Assembly (NCBI RefSeq): GCF_900454495.1
Contig: NZ_UGSI01000001.1
Span: 806,001 to 870,000, forward strand
Direction of reading: 5' to 3'
Origin: Paenibacillus macerans
Lineage (GTDB): Bacteria; Bacillota; Bacilli; Paenibacillales; Paenibacillaceae
DNA: 64,000 bases
The number at the start of each line of letters is the position of its first letter. Position 1 is the first letter of the stretch. Of this stretch, positions 25,789-33,918 are shown one piece after another. Under the pieces are notes generated by a model, which worked only from the letters and a program-made list of their open reading frames with translations, did no database searches and was not told the origin of the DNA. The position numbers and the translations under genes are program-made.

Positions 25789-27894
25789 ATGGAGAATCAT
25801 GTGAAAATGGATCTGGGGGGAAGACCTCTTATCCTCGAAACGGGCCGATTGGCCAAGCAAGCCAACGCAGCGGTCATGGTGCGTTATGGGGATACGGCTG
25901 TGCTGTGCACGGTAACGGCCTCCTCGGAACCGAAGGACCTGGACTTTTTTCCGCTTACGGTCAATTATGAAGAAAAGCTGTATGCGGTCGGTAAAATTCC
26001 CGGCGGCTTCATTAAACGCGAGGGCCGTCCCAGCGAAAAGGCCATTTTGGCCAGCCGGTTGACGGACCGTCCGATTCGTCCGCTGTTCCCGGAAGGGTTC
26101 CGCAATGATGTGCAAATCGTCAATCTGGTCATGAGCGTGGATCAGGACTGCGAGCCTGAAATCGCCGCGATGATCGGAACGTCGGCCGCGCTGAGCATTT
26201 CGGATGTTCCGTTTAACGGGCCGATCGGCGGCGTGGCGGTGGGACGGGTGAACGGCGAATTTGTGATCAACCCGAATATAGCCCAGCAGGAAGCCAGCGA
26301 TATTTACGTCGTGGTGGCAGGGACGAAAGACGCGATTATGATGGTTGAGGCGGAAGCGAACGAAGTTCCGGAAGAAGTTATGCTGGAAGCCATCATGTTC
26401 GGCCATGAGGAAATCAAAAAAATCGTTGCCGTAATCGAAGAGCTTGTCCAAGTTGCCGGCAAAGAGAAAATGCAGGTGAAGCTGCACGCGGTCGACGAAA
26501 ACGTGAACCAGGAAGTTCGCGCCTATGCCAAGGATCGGCTCGTGGAAGCCGTAAAGATCGCCGAGAAGCATGCGCGGCAGGATGCGATTGACGCCATCAA
26601 CGAGGAGACGGTTGCTTATTTCGAAGAGAAATACATAGAGTCTCCGGAGCTCATTGCCGACGTCAAGGAAGTGCTGCACGATATCGTTAAAGAAGAAGTC
26701 CGCCGCTTGATCACGCATGAGAAAATTCGTCCGGACGGCCGTAAGCTCAGCGAAATCCGGCCGATCGAATGCGATATCAGCCTGTTGCCGCGTACCCACG
26801 GTTCCGGTTTGTTTACGCGCGGCCAGACGCAAGCTCTAAGCGTTTGTACGCTCGGCGCGCTGGGCGATGTGCAAATTCTCGACGGCATCGACCTGGAAGA
26901 GTCGAAACGGTTCATGCATCATTACAACTTCCCTCCGTTCAGCGTAGGCGAAGCCCGTCCGCTGCGGGCACCGGGCCGCCGCGAAATCGGTCACGGCGCG
27001 CTTGGCGAACGGGCGCTTTCCAAGGTCATTCCGCCGGAATCGGAATTCCCTTACACGATCCGCCTCGTGTCGGAAGTATTGGAATCGAACGGTTCGACGT
27101 CGCAAGCCAGCATTTGCGCCAGCACTTTGGCGATGATGGACGCGGGCGTGCCGATCAAAGCGCCGGTAGCCGGGGTGGCGATGGGCCTGATCAAAGACGG
27201 AGAGCATGTCTCCATTTTGACGGACATTCAAGGGATGGAGGATCATCTCGGAGATATGGACTTTAAAGTGGCCGGAACCGCGGAGGGCGTAACCGCCATT
27301 CAAATGGACATCAAGATCGACGGCATCGACCGGCAGATTTTGACGGACGCTTTGAAGCAGGCGAGAGAAGGCCGGATGTTTATTTTGGCCAAGATGATGG
27401 AGCGCATCCAAAAGCCGAAGGAGCACTTGTCTCCGTATGCGCCTAAGATCCTCATCATGAACATCAATCCGGACAAAATCCGCGATGTTATCGGGGCCGG
27501 CGGCAAGATCATCAACAAGATCATCGAGGAAACCGGCGTGAAAATCGATATCGAACAGGACGGCCGCGTCTTTATCGCTTCGGCCAACGAAGAGATGAAC
27601 AACAAAGCCCGTTCGATTATCGAAGGCATCGTGAAGGAAGTGGTTGTCGGCGAAATATATGTCGGCACTGTAAAACGGATCGAAAAATTCGGCGCTTTTG
27701 TGGAAATTTTGCCGGGCAAAGACGGGCTGGTGCATATCTCCCAGCTTTCGACGGAGCGTGTAGGCAAAGTGGAAGACGTCGTCGCCATCGGCGATACGGT
27801 AACCGTCAAGGTGACCGAAATCGACAGCCAAGGACGGATCAATCTTTCCCGCAAAGCGGTTTTGACTGCCCAAACGGAAAAAGCTCCTTCATAA
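25789..27894 (+). CDS. pnp: Polyribonucleotide nucleotidyltransferase (PNPase)
   Basis: 701 residues; phosphorolytic 3'-5' exoribonuclease of the RNA degradosome, also needed for competence in Bacillus. Two RNase-PH-like halves flank an all-alpha domain, followed by a KH domain (IGAGGKIINKIIEETGVKID near 565) and an S1 domain (GTVKRIEKFGAFVEILPG near 625). The ATG at 25789 follows AAGGAGGG; an upstream in-frame TTG at 25753 has no ribosome site. RNase Y and RNase J, partners in mRNA decay, are encoded further along the window. Confidence 0.98.
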   Translation: MENHVKMDLGGRPLILETGRLAKQANAAVMVRYGDTAVLCTVTASSEPKDLDFFPLTVNYEEKLYAVGKIPGGFIKREGRPSEKAILASRLTDRPIRPLFPEGFRNDVQIVNLVMSVDQDCEPEIAAMIGTSAALSISDVPFNGPIGGVAVGRVNGEFVINPNIAQQEASDIYVVVAGTKDAIMMVEAEANEVPEEVMLEAIMFGHEEIKKIVAVIEELVQVAGKEKMQVKLHAVDENVNQEVRAYAKDRLVEAVKIAEKHARQDAIDAINEETVAYFEEKYIESPELIADVKEVLHDIVKEEVRRLITHEKIRPDGRKLSEIRPIECDISLLPRTHGSGLFTRGQTQALSVCTLGALGDVQILDGIDLEESKRFMHHYNFPPFSVGEARPLRAPGRREIGHGALGERALSKVIPPESEFPYTIRLVSEVLESNGSTSQASICASTLAMMDAGVPIKAPVAGVAMGLIKDGEHVSILTDIQGMEDHLGDMDFKVAGTAEGVTAIQMDIKIDGIDRQILTDALKQAREGRMFILAKMMERIQKPKEHLSPYAPKILIMNINPDKIRDVIGAGGKIINKIIEETGVKIDIEQDGRVFIASANEEMNNKARSIIEGIVKEVVVGEIYVGTVKRIEKFGAFVEILPGKDGLVHISQLSTERVGKVEDVVAIGDTVTVKVTEIDSQGRINLSRKAVLTAQTEKAPS

Positions 27895-27931
27895 ACGATG
27901 AACGGCTGCATGTGAACTTAAGATGTGCGGG

Positions 27932-27967
27932 AAAAGAGACAGAATGAATCAATTCTGGCTCTTTTTT
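27932..27967 (+). terminator. Intrinsic terminator after pnp
   Basis: AAAAGAG-A-CAGAAT, a short loop, then ATTCTG-G-CTCTTTTTT: a long stem with one internal mismatch, ending in six T. Confidence 0.88.
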
Positions 27968-28062
27968 AATGCGCATGCCCCGATGGGCCGTTAAAAGGTG
28001 CATAATCCGGGTCTTGTCTACATATGATGGGGACAAAAACCGGTTGAAGGGATGAACCTGGC

Positions 28063-29076
28063 ATGGGGCGGAACAAATTTGTGATCATTGCGGTCTGTAT
28101 CGCATTTGTCGTGATTCTCGGGCAATTGGCGGGAATTCGCACATTTGTCGAGAACGGCGGCGGGCAAGACGGAAGTTTTGCCTTCCGTCTGTTTAGCGAC
28201 TTTTATGAAAGCAATGAGTTGGGTCAAGACGGGAACAAACAAGACGATCTGCTGCTAAAAATACGCGAGGAAGCCGCCAAAAGGCGGATCGAGCCGGTCA
28301 ACGCCACCGTCGATCGCGTCTGGAAGGCGATTCCGGGATATAATGGACGGGAAGTGGACATCGAGCGCACTTATCAGAAGGCGAAGCTGCTGCCGGCCGG
28401 AGCGGAGATCGAATACATATACCGGGAAATTAAGCCGCAGGTGAGCCTTGATGATTTGGGGGCGCAGCCCATTTATCGGGGGAATCCGAACAAACCGATG
28501 GCGGCGCTGATGATCAATGTGGCTTGGGGAGAAGAGTACCTCCTCCCGATGCTGGACACGCTTGACGAAGCGAAGGTGAAAGCGACTTTTTTTCTGGACG
28601 GAAGCTGGCTCAAGAAAAATACGGAGCTCGCCGCGGAAATTCAAAAACGGGGGCATCTGTTGGAAAATCACGCCTATTCCCATCCCAACATGAGCCAGCT
28701 CGAGGCGTCCCGGGCCCGCTTGGAAATCTCCAAAACGAAAGGGTTGCTGAAAGAGAAGCTGGGCGTAAACAACCGCTGGTTCGCCCCGCCTTCGGGAGAT
28801 TATAACAGTCAAACCGTCAAGCTGGCCGCGGAGCAGGGCCTTAAAACGGTGCTGTGGACAGTGGACACGGTGGATTGGAGGAAGCCTCCGGCCTCAAGTA
28901 TTGTAAGCAAGATCGCCAACCAGGTAGGTCCGGGCTCATTGATTCTCATGCATCCGACGGCGCCAACCCGGGACGCGCTGAAGGACGTGATCCGGGTTAT
29001 CCGCGGCAAAGGCCTGGTTCTCGGCACGGTGGAGGAGACGCTGTCGCCGAATCGGGTGGAAGTTCCGGAGAGTTGA
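28063..29076 (+). CDS. YlxY-like polysaccharide deacetylase homologue, catalytic Asp pair missing
   Basis: 337 residues. An N-terminal membrane anchor or uncleaved signal (about 5-27) is followed by a linker region and a NodB-type domain (about 145-330). Later motifs are present: HAYSHPNMS (the His-x3-His metal motif), RWFAPPSGDYN, VLWTVDTVDW and SLILMHPT. Motif 1, normally TFDDGP, reads INVAWGEEY, so the catalytic base and a metal ligand (Asp-Asp) are replaced by Ala-Trp. The protein is therefore probably inactive or altered. Position between pnp and the M16 peptidase matches B. subtilis ylxY. The role is not assigned. Confidence 0.8.
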   Translation: MGRNKFVIIAVCIAFVVILGQLAGIRTFVENGGGQDGSFAFRLFSDFYESNELGQDGNKQDDLLLKIREEAAKRRIEPVNATVDRVWKAIPGYNGREVDIERTYQKAKLLPAGAEIEYIYREIKPQVSLDDLGAQPIYRGNPNKPMAALMINVAWGEEYLLPMLDTLDEAKVKATFFLDGSWLKKNTELAAEIQKRGHLLENHAYSHPNMSQLEASRARLEISKTKGLLKEKLGVNNRWFAPPSGDYNSQTVKLAAEQGLKTVLWTVDTVDWRKPPASSIVSKIANQVGPGSLILMHPTAPTRDALKDVIRVIRGKGLVLGTVEETLSPNRVEVPES

Positions 29077-29138
29077 GCGGAGCGCCTTTTTTTGGTAGGA
29101 TAGGAACTGCGTTTATTGAAATTTTAGGAGGGCCTTTC

Positions 29139-30392
29139 GTGAAGAGAACGCAATTAAAAAACGGCCTCCGGGTGGTTATGGAACAGATTCCGACCTGCCG
29201 CTCGGTCTCGTTTGGCATTTGGGTCAAGACAGGCTCGCGCAATGAACAACCCGAAGTCGGCGGGATTTCGCATTTTATCGAACATATGCTGTTTAAGGGG
29301 ACGGATCGCTTCAGCGCCAGGGATATCGCCGAGCAATTCGACGCCATCGGAGGCAACGTAAACGCGTTTACGTCCAAGGAATACACATGTTATTATGCGA
29401 AGGTGCTCGACGAGCACTTGCCGATCGCGGTGGATGTTTTGGCGGATATGTTTTTCCGTTCGCTGTTTGACGCCGAGGAGCTGCGAAAAGAGAAAAACGT
29501 CATCGTCGAAGAAATTTCCATGTACGAAGATACGCCGGACGACATGGTGCACGATCTGGTGTCGCAGGCCGCTTACGGAGACCATCCGCTGGCTCTCCCG
29601 ATACTGGGAACGGAGGAAAAGCTCCGGGCTATGGAATCGGACCATTTGCGCGCGTATATGCGCGAGCATTATACGATCGAAAATACGGTGATCAGCGTAG
29701 CCGGCAATATCGATGACCAAGTGGTCGAGCTGCTGGAAAAATATTTCGGCGATTTCGCGATTCGGGGAGACCGGGGTTCGCTGGCCGCGCCCGATTTTCT
29801 CGGAGACCTCAAATTTTACCGCAAAAAAACGGAACAAAATCACATCTGCTTGTCCTTCCCGGGGCTGCCGATCGGCGACGAGAAGCAGTATGCCATGACC
29901 CTGCTGAACAACGCGCTTGGCGGCGGCATGAGCTCGCGGCTGTTTCAGGAGATCCGCGAAAAACGCGGCTTGGCCTATTCCGTCTACTCCTATCACAGCT
30001 CACATGCCGATAGCGGGTTGTTTACCGTGTATGCCGGTACGGCGCCGCGGCAAACGAAAGAGGTTCTGGAGCTGACGAAGGAGATTCTGCACGATGTGTC
30101 CGTCAACGGGATTAACGAAAGCGAACTCGGCAAAGGCAAGGAGCAACTCAAGGGCAGCCTGATTTTAAGCTTGGAAAGCACGGGCAGCCGCATGAACCGG
30201 CTGGGTAAAAACGAGCTGATGCTCGGCCGGCATTATACGCTGGATGAAATGATCGCCCGCATCGAGGCGGTGACGATGGACGATGTGAACGACGTGCTGG
30301 GGCGCATGTTCAGCCGGCCGTTCGCACTGGCGATGGTCGGCGGGTCCGATCGCGCCATTACGGGATTAAGGAGAGATGAACTTGTCATTTGA
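29139..30392 (+). CDS. mlpA: M16 zinc peptidase, MlpA/YmxG type
   Basis: 417 residues, pitrilysin/processing-peptidase family. The inverted zinc motif HFIEH (near residue 45) is in GGISHFIEHMLFKGT, with the third ligand region EEISMYEDTPDDM downstream. The C-terminal half contains NALGGGMSSRLFQEIREKRG, typical of the family. The start is GTG at 29139 after TTTTAGGAGGG; the frame stays open far upstream without a better start. It overlaps dut by 11 nt. The substrate is unknown; the B. subtilis homologue has been linked to control of exoprotease production. Confidence 0.92.
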   Translation: MKRTQLKNGLRVVMEQIPTCRSVSFGIWVKTGSRNEQPEVGGISHFIEHMLFKGTDRFSARDIAEQFDAIGGNVNAFTSKEYTCYYAKVLDEHLPIAVDVLADMFFRSLFDAEELRKEKNVIVEEISMYEDTPDDMVHDLVSQAAYGDHPLALPILGTEEKLRAMESDHLRAYMREHYTIENTVISVAGNIDDQVVELLEKYFGDFAIRGDRGSLAAPDFLGDLKFYRKKTEQNHICLSFPGLPIGDEKQYAMTLLNNALGGGMSSRLFQEIREKRGLAYSVYSYHSSHADSGLFTVYAGTAPRQTKEVLELTKEILHDVSVNGINESELGKGKEQLKGSLILSLESTGSRMNRLGKNELMLGRHYTLDEMIARIEAVTMDDVNDVLGRMFSRPFALAMVGGSDRAITGLRRDELVI

Positions 30393-30831
30393 AGTACAAA
30401 TCAAACGTTTTGCCGGAAATGAAGATATTGAACTGCCGCGTAAGATGTCGGAACTGGCTTCCGGCTTTGATCTGTACGCCGCGGTAACGAAGGACCTGGT
30501 CTTGCAGCCTGGGGCGAGGGCGCTTGTCCCGACCGGGATCGCGATTGCGATGCCGGGCGGTCTGGAGGCCCAGATCCGCCCGCGCAGCGGCCTGGCTCTG
30601 AAGCATGGCATCACTTGTCTCAACACGCCGGGCACGATCGATGCCGATTATCGCGGCGAGATCAAGGTGCTGCTCATCAACCTTGGCCAGGAGCCCTTTG
30701 CGATTAAACGCAATGAGCGCATCGCGCAAATGGTCTTTCAAACCGTGCCGGAAGTGGCTCTTACCGAAGTGGACGAGCTTTCCGAAACCGAACGTGGAGC
30801 CGGCGGTTTTGGCCATACCGGAACGAAATAA
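30382..30831 (+). CDS. dut: dUTP diphosphatase
   Basis: 149 residues, trimeric all-beta dUTPase. It hydrolyses dUTP to dUMP, preventing uracil incorporation and feeding dTMP synthesis. All five motifs are visible: ASGFDLYA, RPRSGLALK, NTPGTIDADYRGEIKV, RIAQMVF and RGAGGFGHTG. An ATG at 30376 is only 2 nt from GGAG, so the TTG at 30382, 8 nt away, is the likelier start. It overlaps mlpA. No clear terminator follows; a repeat of the second family does. Confidence 0.95.
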   Translation: MSFEVQIKRFAGNEDIELPRKMSELASGFDLYAAVTKDLVLQPGARALVPTGIAIAMPGGLEAQIRPRSGLALKHGITCLNTPGTIDADYRGEIKVLLINLGQEPFAIKRNERIAQMVFQTVPEVALTEVDELSETERGAGGFGHTGTK

Positions 30832-30879
30832 TGCGGCAATCGGCTACCGGAACAACCGGCGCCTTTCGTAAGCCGTCAA

Positions 30880-31135
30880 AATAACGGCCCTTTATGTGCT
30901 TATTATCCGAAGCCCTGGCATTGCATCTCCATTAGCGGCATTTTATGTACTTATATTCCTATAAACGGTCCATAACGCGGGCATTTCCTTGCGATTCGAG
31001 AAAATAGCGGCTAAATTTACCCTATTTCTCTCGAATGGACCGATATCGCCGGAATAACACCCTTTTTAGACCTTATTTTTTAGGCGCTGGAGTCCTCAAA
31101 CAGTCTGGTTTTTGAGCATTGCCGGTTTATCGACA
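30880..31135 (+). repeat. Second repeat family, copy 1 (after dut)
   Basis: About 255 nt that align by eye at roughly 70 percent with 55487-55746. Shared blocks include CTTTATGTGCTTATTATCC, ATTAGCGGCATTTT, GTACTTAT, ATCGCCGGAATAAC and a closing TTTATCGA. Short sub-repeats such as AATA-CGGC-TTTATGT-CTTAT recur within each copy. No reading frame is conserved between the copies. The 409-nt spacer holds no gene. Confidence 0.7.
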
Positions 31136-31192
31136 GACTCTGCTTTGATGCTCCGGAGGCCTTCAATACAAGCACCATCCCGCTGGAAGACC

Positions 31193-31225
31193 AAGACCGC
31201 CCGACATATTTGATCGGGCGGTCTT
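31193..31225. terminator. Symmetric 12-bp hairpin, possible bidirectional terminator
   Basis: AAGACCGCCCGA-CATATTTGA-TCGGGCGGTCTT is a perfect stem. It lies just beyond the 3' end of the minus-strand gene at 31241 and could end that transcript and any rightward readthrough from dut. T-runs are short on both sides. Confidence 0.6.
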
Positions 31226-31240
31226 TCACGTTGAAAGAAT

Positions 31241-31771
31241 TTATTTCCTATTAGGTATAAACTGATTATCCCGCTTAACCCTCACATGAACTTTTCCGTT
31301 TTTCAGAAGATGATAGTAATCCAAGACAGCTCCGCTTGTAAGCTTAGAGGCTCCTTTCATTTTAATCCACTGATCATTTTCGGCGGGGATAATCTTGGTT
31401 AACTCTTCCAGAAACTGGTCGGGTGTCCGACCTCCAAGTTCCAGCAAAAGATCCCCGCGCTTCAGCTCTGAAGTTGAATATAAAACCACGGGACCTTCTT
31501 GGGTCCAGAATAAAGAAGGGTCAATCGAAGCGGCGCCGGGGTACAAGTTTAGTCGGACGGCTGTATGAGCGTCGTGCATACCCGCGAGGCTTTCGGCGGC
31601 AATAAAGTAGAAGCGTTCCTTGGGTGATGTTGGTTCGTAGCCTGAAATTAAAAGCGTGCCAAAGAGTAGCGATACGAGCAAACAGGCAATTGTCAAAGCC
31701 GAATAACGGGTTGTCTTCCTCTGAGACTCTCCTTCACGGCAATGGATTAGTTTTACAGACGGCCGCTGCAT
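31241..31771 (-). CDS. Fragment-like S41 (C-terminal processing) peptidase homologue, N-terminal part only
   Basis: 176 residues on the minus strand, opposite to every neighbour. A membrane anchor (about 26-45) is followed by a segment like the N-terminal helical part of S41 peptidases (SLAGMHDAHTAVRL) and a PDZ-like stretch (STSELKRGDLLLELGG then RTPDQFLEELTK). S41 enzymes continue with a catalytic Ser/Lys domain of 200 or more residues, which is absent. No clear ribosome site precedes the ATG. It may be a decayed or recently gained fragment, or a small regulatory PDZ protein. Family call is tentative. Confidence 0.45.
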   Translation of the reverse strand: MQRPSVKLIHCREGESQRKTTRYSALTIACLLVSLLFGTLLISGYEPTSPKERFYFIAAESLAGMHDAHTAVRLNLYPGAASIDPSLFWTQEGPVVLYSTSELKRGDLLLELGGRTPDQFLEELTKIIPAENDQWIKMKGASKLTSGAVLDYYHLLKNGKVHVRVKRDNQFIPNRK

Positions 31772-31825
31772 TTAAGCAATGATTTTTTTTCCGCTGGTCA
31801 GTTTCCGGCGGCAGCTCCCTCTTTC

Positions 31826-31853
31826 ACCACTTTTTAGGCTGCGGCATAAGATG
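31826..31853 (+). promoter_or_regulatory. Possible SigK-type promoter for dpaAB
   Basis: AC (31826-31827), a 17-bp gap, then CATAAGATG (31845-31853), which is close to the SigK pattern AC ... CATA-NNN-TA. Dipicolinate synthase genes are transcribed in the mother cell in B. subtilis, so the position makes sense, but the match is imperfect. Confidence 0.35.
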
Positions 31854-31891
31854 GTCTATACTGTGTTGCTTGGAAGGAGTGCCGTCTAAGA

Positions 31892-32791
31892 ATGCTGACG
31901 GGAATCACGATTGTATTCCTTGGTGGAGACGCCCGCCAGGTGGAGGTCATCGACAAATGTTTGGAGCTGGATGCCACGGTGCGCATCGTCGGCTTCGACC
32001 GGTTGGATATGCCGCTTCCCGGAGTCTCGAATGAAGCGCTGACCCCCGGCTTGCTGGCCGGGGCTGATATCATCATTCTTCCGGTAATCGGTTGCGATGA
32101 TCACGGTGTCGTACCGGCCCCGTTCTCTGCGGAAGAGCTTGTCATCAAGCCGGAAGGGTTTGAAGCTGTACGAAAAGATACGTTGGTATATACGGGAATC
32201 GCCAAAAGCTTTTTGAGGCAAATGGGAGACAGGGGCGGGTTCCGGATTATTGAACTGCTGGAGCGCGACGACGTAGCGATCTACAACTCGATACCGACGG
32301 CGGAAGGGGCCGTGATGATGGCGATCCAGAATACGGACATTACGATTCACGGATCGACCTGCATCGTGCTTGGGATTGGCCGTACGGGATTTACGCTGGC
32401 AAAAACACTGCAGGGTTTGGGAGCGACCGTGAAGGTGGGAGTGCGCCGGGAAGACGATATGGCCAGGGCGGTGCAAATGGGCTGGAAGCCTTTTGCCACA
32501 AGGGATTTGGCCGCTAATGTCGGCGATGTTGACTTGATTTTTAATACGATACCGACTATGATAATCACAGCGCAAATCATCTCAAAACTGCCGCGCAGGG
32601 CGGTTATTATCGACCTTGCGTCCGCTCCCGGCGGGACGGATTTCCGTTTTGCCGAGAAGCGCGGCATCAAGGCGATCCTTGCCCCCGGCCTCCCCGGTAT
32701 CGTCGCTCCCAAAACGGCTGGAATCATCATGGCCAATACGATCTGTCAGTCGATTTTGGATGAGTTTCAAATACGGGGGGATGAAGAGTGA
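31892..32791 (+). CDS. dpaA: Dipicolinate synthase subunit A
   Basis: 299 residues, SpoVFA. With subunit B it oxidises dihydrodipicolinate to dipicolinic acid in the mother cell during sporulation; DPA with calcium dehydrates the spore core. An N-terminal domain (TIVFLGGDARQVEVIDKCLE) is followed by an NAD(P)-binding domain with CIVLGIGRTGFTLAKTLQGL near residue 155. The ATG follows GGAAGGAGTG. It overlaps dpaB by GTGA. Together with sleB, spoVS and the translocase gene it shows a spore former. Confidence 0.97.
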   Translation: MLTGITIVFLGGDARQVEVIDKCLELDATVRIVGFDRLDMPLPGVSNEALTPGLLAGADIIILPVIGCDDHGVVPAPFSAEELVIKPEGFEAVRKDTLVYTGIAKSFLRQMGDRGGFRIIELLERDDVAIYNSIPTAEGAVMMAIQNTDITIHGSTCIVLGIGRTGFTLAKTLQGLGATVKVGVRREDDMARAVQMGWKPFATRDLAANVGDVDLIFNTIPTMIITAQIISKLPRRAVIIDLASAPGGTDFRFAEKRGIKAILAPGLPGIVAPKTAGIIMANTICQSILDEFQIRGDEE

Positions 32792-33381
32792 ATTGGCAGG
32801 GCAAAACGGTAGGATACGCCATTACGGGCTCGCATTGTACGTTCGCTGAGGTGATGCCTCAGATTGAGCGTTTTGTCGATGGAGGTGCTAAGGTCATCCC
32901 GATCATTTCCCAGTCGGTGCTGACGACGGATACCCGTTTCGGAAAATCGGAGGATTGGCGGAAACAGTTGAAAGATATTACGGGGAATGATATTATTTCT
33001 TCAATTGTCGAAGCGGAGCCGCTGGGACCCAGCAAATTGCTCGATGTGCTTGTCATTGCTCCTTGCACAGGCAACACGACAAGCAAGCTGGCGAATGCCG
33101 TCACGGACAGTCCGGTGCTTATGGCCGCCAAAGCCCAGCTGCGGAACGGGCGCCCGCTCGTGATTGCCGTGTCGACCAATGACGGCTTAGGCTTCAATCT
33201 GGCGAATATCGCCAAGCTGATCGTAGCCAAAAACGTATATTTCGTTCCGTTTGGTCAGGACAATCCGACGGGGAAACCGAATTCGCTGGTGGCCAGGATG
33301 GAACTGGTGCCGGAAACCTGCTATGCGGCGCTGGAAGGCAAGCAGCTGCAGCCGCTGATTATCGAGCGTTTTCATGGATGA
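32788..33381 (+). CDS. dpaB: Dipicolinate synthase subunit B (flavoprotein)
   Basis: 197 residues, SpoVFB, of the flavoprotein (PPC decarboxylase/UbiX-like) fold: VGYAITGSHCTFAEVMP, then APCTGNTTSKLANAVTDSPV and STNDGLGFNLANIAKL. It forms the DPA synthase with DpaA. The start is GTG, overlapping the dpaA stop. In B. subtilis asd, dapG and dapA follow; here a repeat element follows and asd is missing at this place. Confidence 0.96.
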   Translation: MNWQGKTVGYAITGSHCTFAEVMPQIERFVDGGAKVIPIISQSVLTTDTRFGKSEDWRKQLKDITGNDIISSIVEAEPLGPSKLLDVLVIAPCTGNTTSKLANAVTDSPVLMAAKAQLRNGRPLVIAVSTNDGLGFNLANIAKLIVAKNVYFVPFGQDNPTGKPNSLVARMELVPETCYAALEGKQLQPLIIERFHG

Positions 33382-33436
33382 GCCCGCCTGCTGGCGGAAA
33401 CATACTCGTATTTTAGAATATAATCGTTCGATTTAA

Positions 33437-33689
33437 GAGGTTGTTCAAAAAGTCATCTTTTGATCACGAAGCAGGTCAGGAAGTGGTTCTCGACGTCGAA
33501 TCTTGAATTCAGCCGGGCTAAGCATATTCTTCCGAAGCATGTTTCCTACGGAAACATCTCAGGTGCTCGCGTACCCAAAACGTGCGCTCCGCTCCTCAGG
33601 CCCTAGCTTCATTCAGCCTGAAGCGTTTTGAAAAAACGCTCATCGGAAGCATAAGCTTCGGTGCTGAAAAGCCGACTTTTTGAACACGC
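33437..33689 (-). repeat. Modular hairpin repeat, copy G (dpaB-dapG spacer)
   Basis: Reverse-oriented full copy of 253 nt. The ends GTTCAAAAAGTC (33443) and GACTTTTTGAAC (33674) are a perfect 12-bp inverted repeat, extended by GAGG on the left. It carries all optional modules: ATGTTTCC/GGAAACAT, GCGTTTT/AAAACGC and GAAGC/GCTTC. The left flank TTTAA and right flank CTTTAAG suggest a target duplication or longer terminal repeat. Confidence 0.85.
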
Positions 33690-33716
33690 ACTTTAAGAGA
33701 ATGGGAGACTTGCTGG

Positions 33717-33824
33717 ATGAGCAAGAGAGAACGGAACGTCGCTGATCCGTCGGAAATCGTTTTGGATCATTTGCTCAAGGCGCGTCATGGAACGCTTTGC
33801 AATTCGCGGAGAGGACTGCAGTGA
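33717..33824 (+). CDS. Possible 35-residue ORF upstream of dapG
   Basis: The frame starts MSKRERNVADPSEIVLDHLL and ends NSRRGLQ. GGGAG lies 9 nt upstream of the ATG. It begins just after repeat copy G. I recognise nothing in it; it shows no aspartate-semialdehyde dehydrogenase sequence. It could be a small protein, a leader peptide for dapG or chance. Confidence 0.25.
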   Translation: MSKRERNVADPSEIVLDHLLKARHGTLCNSRRGLQ

Positions 33825-33918
33825 AGGTTTAGCTTCCGGCTTTTCGTCCGCTCGGGGTGCCCGGGCGATGGATAGGAGTTAAGCTACACTCCGCATTTAC
33901 TTAACTGGAGGAATACCC

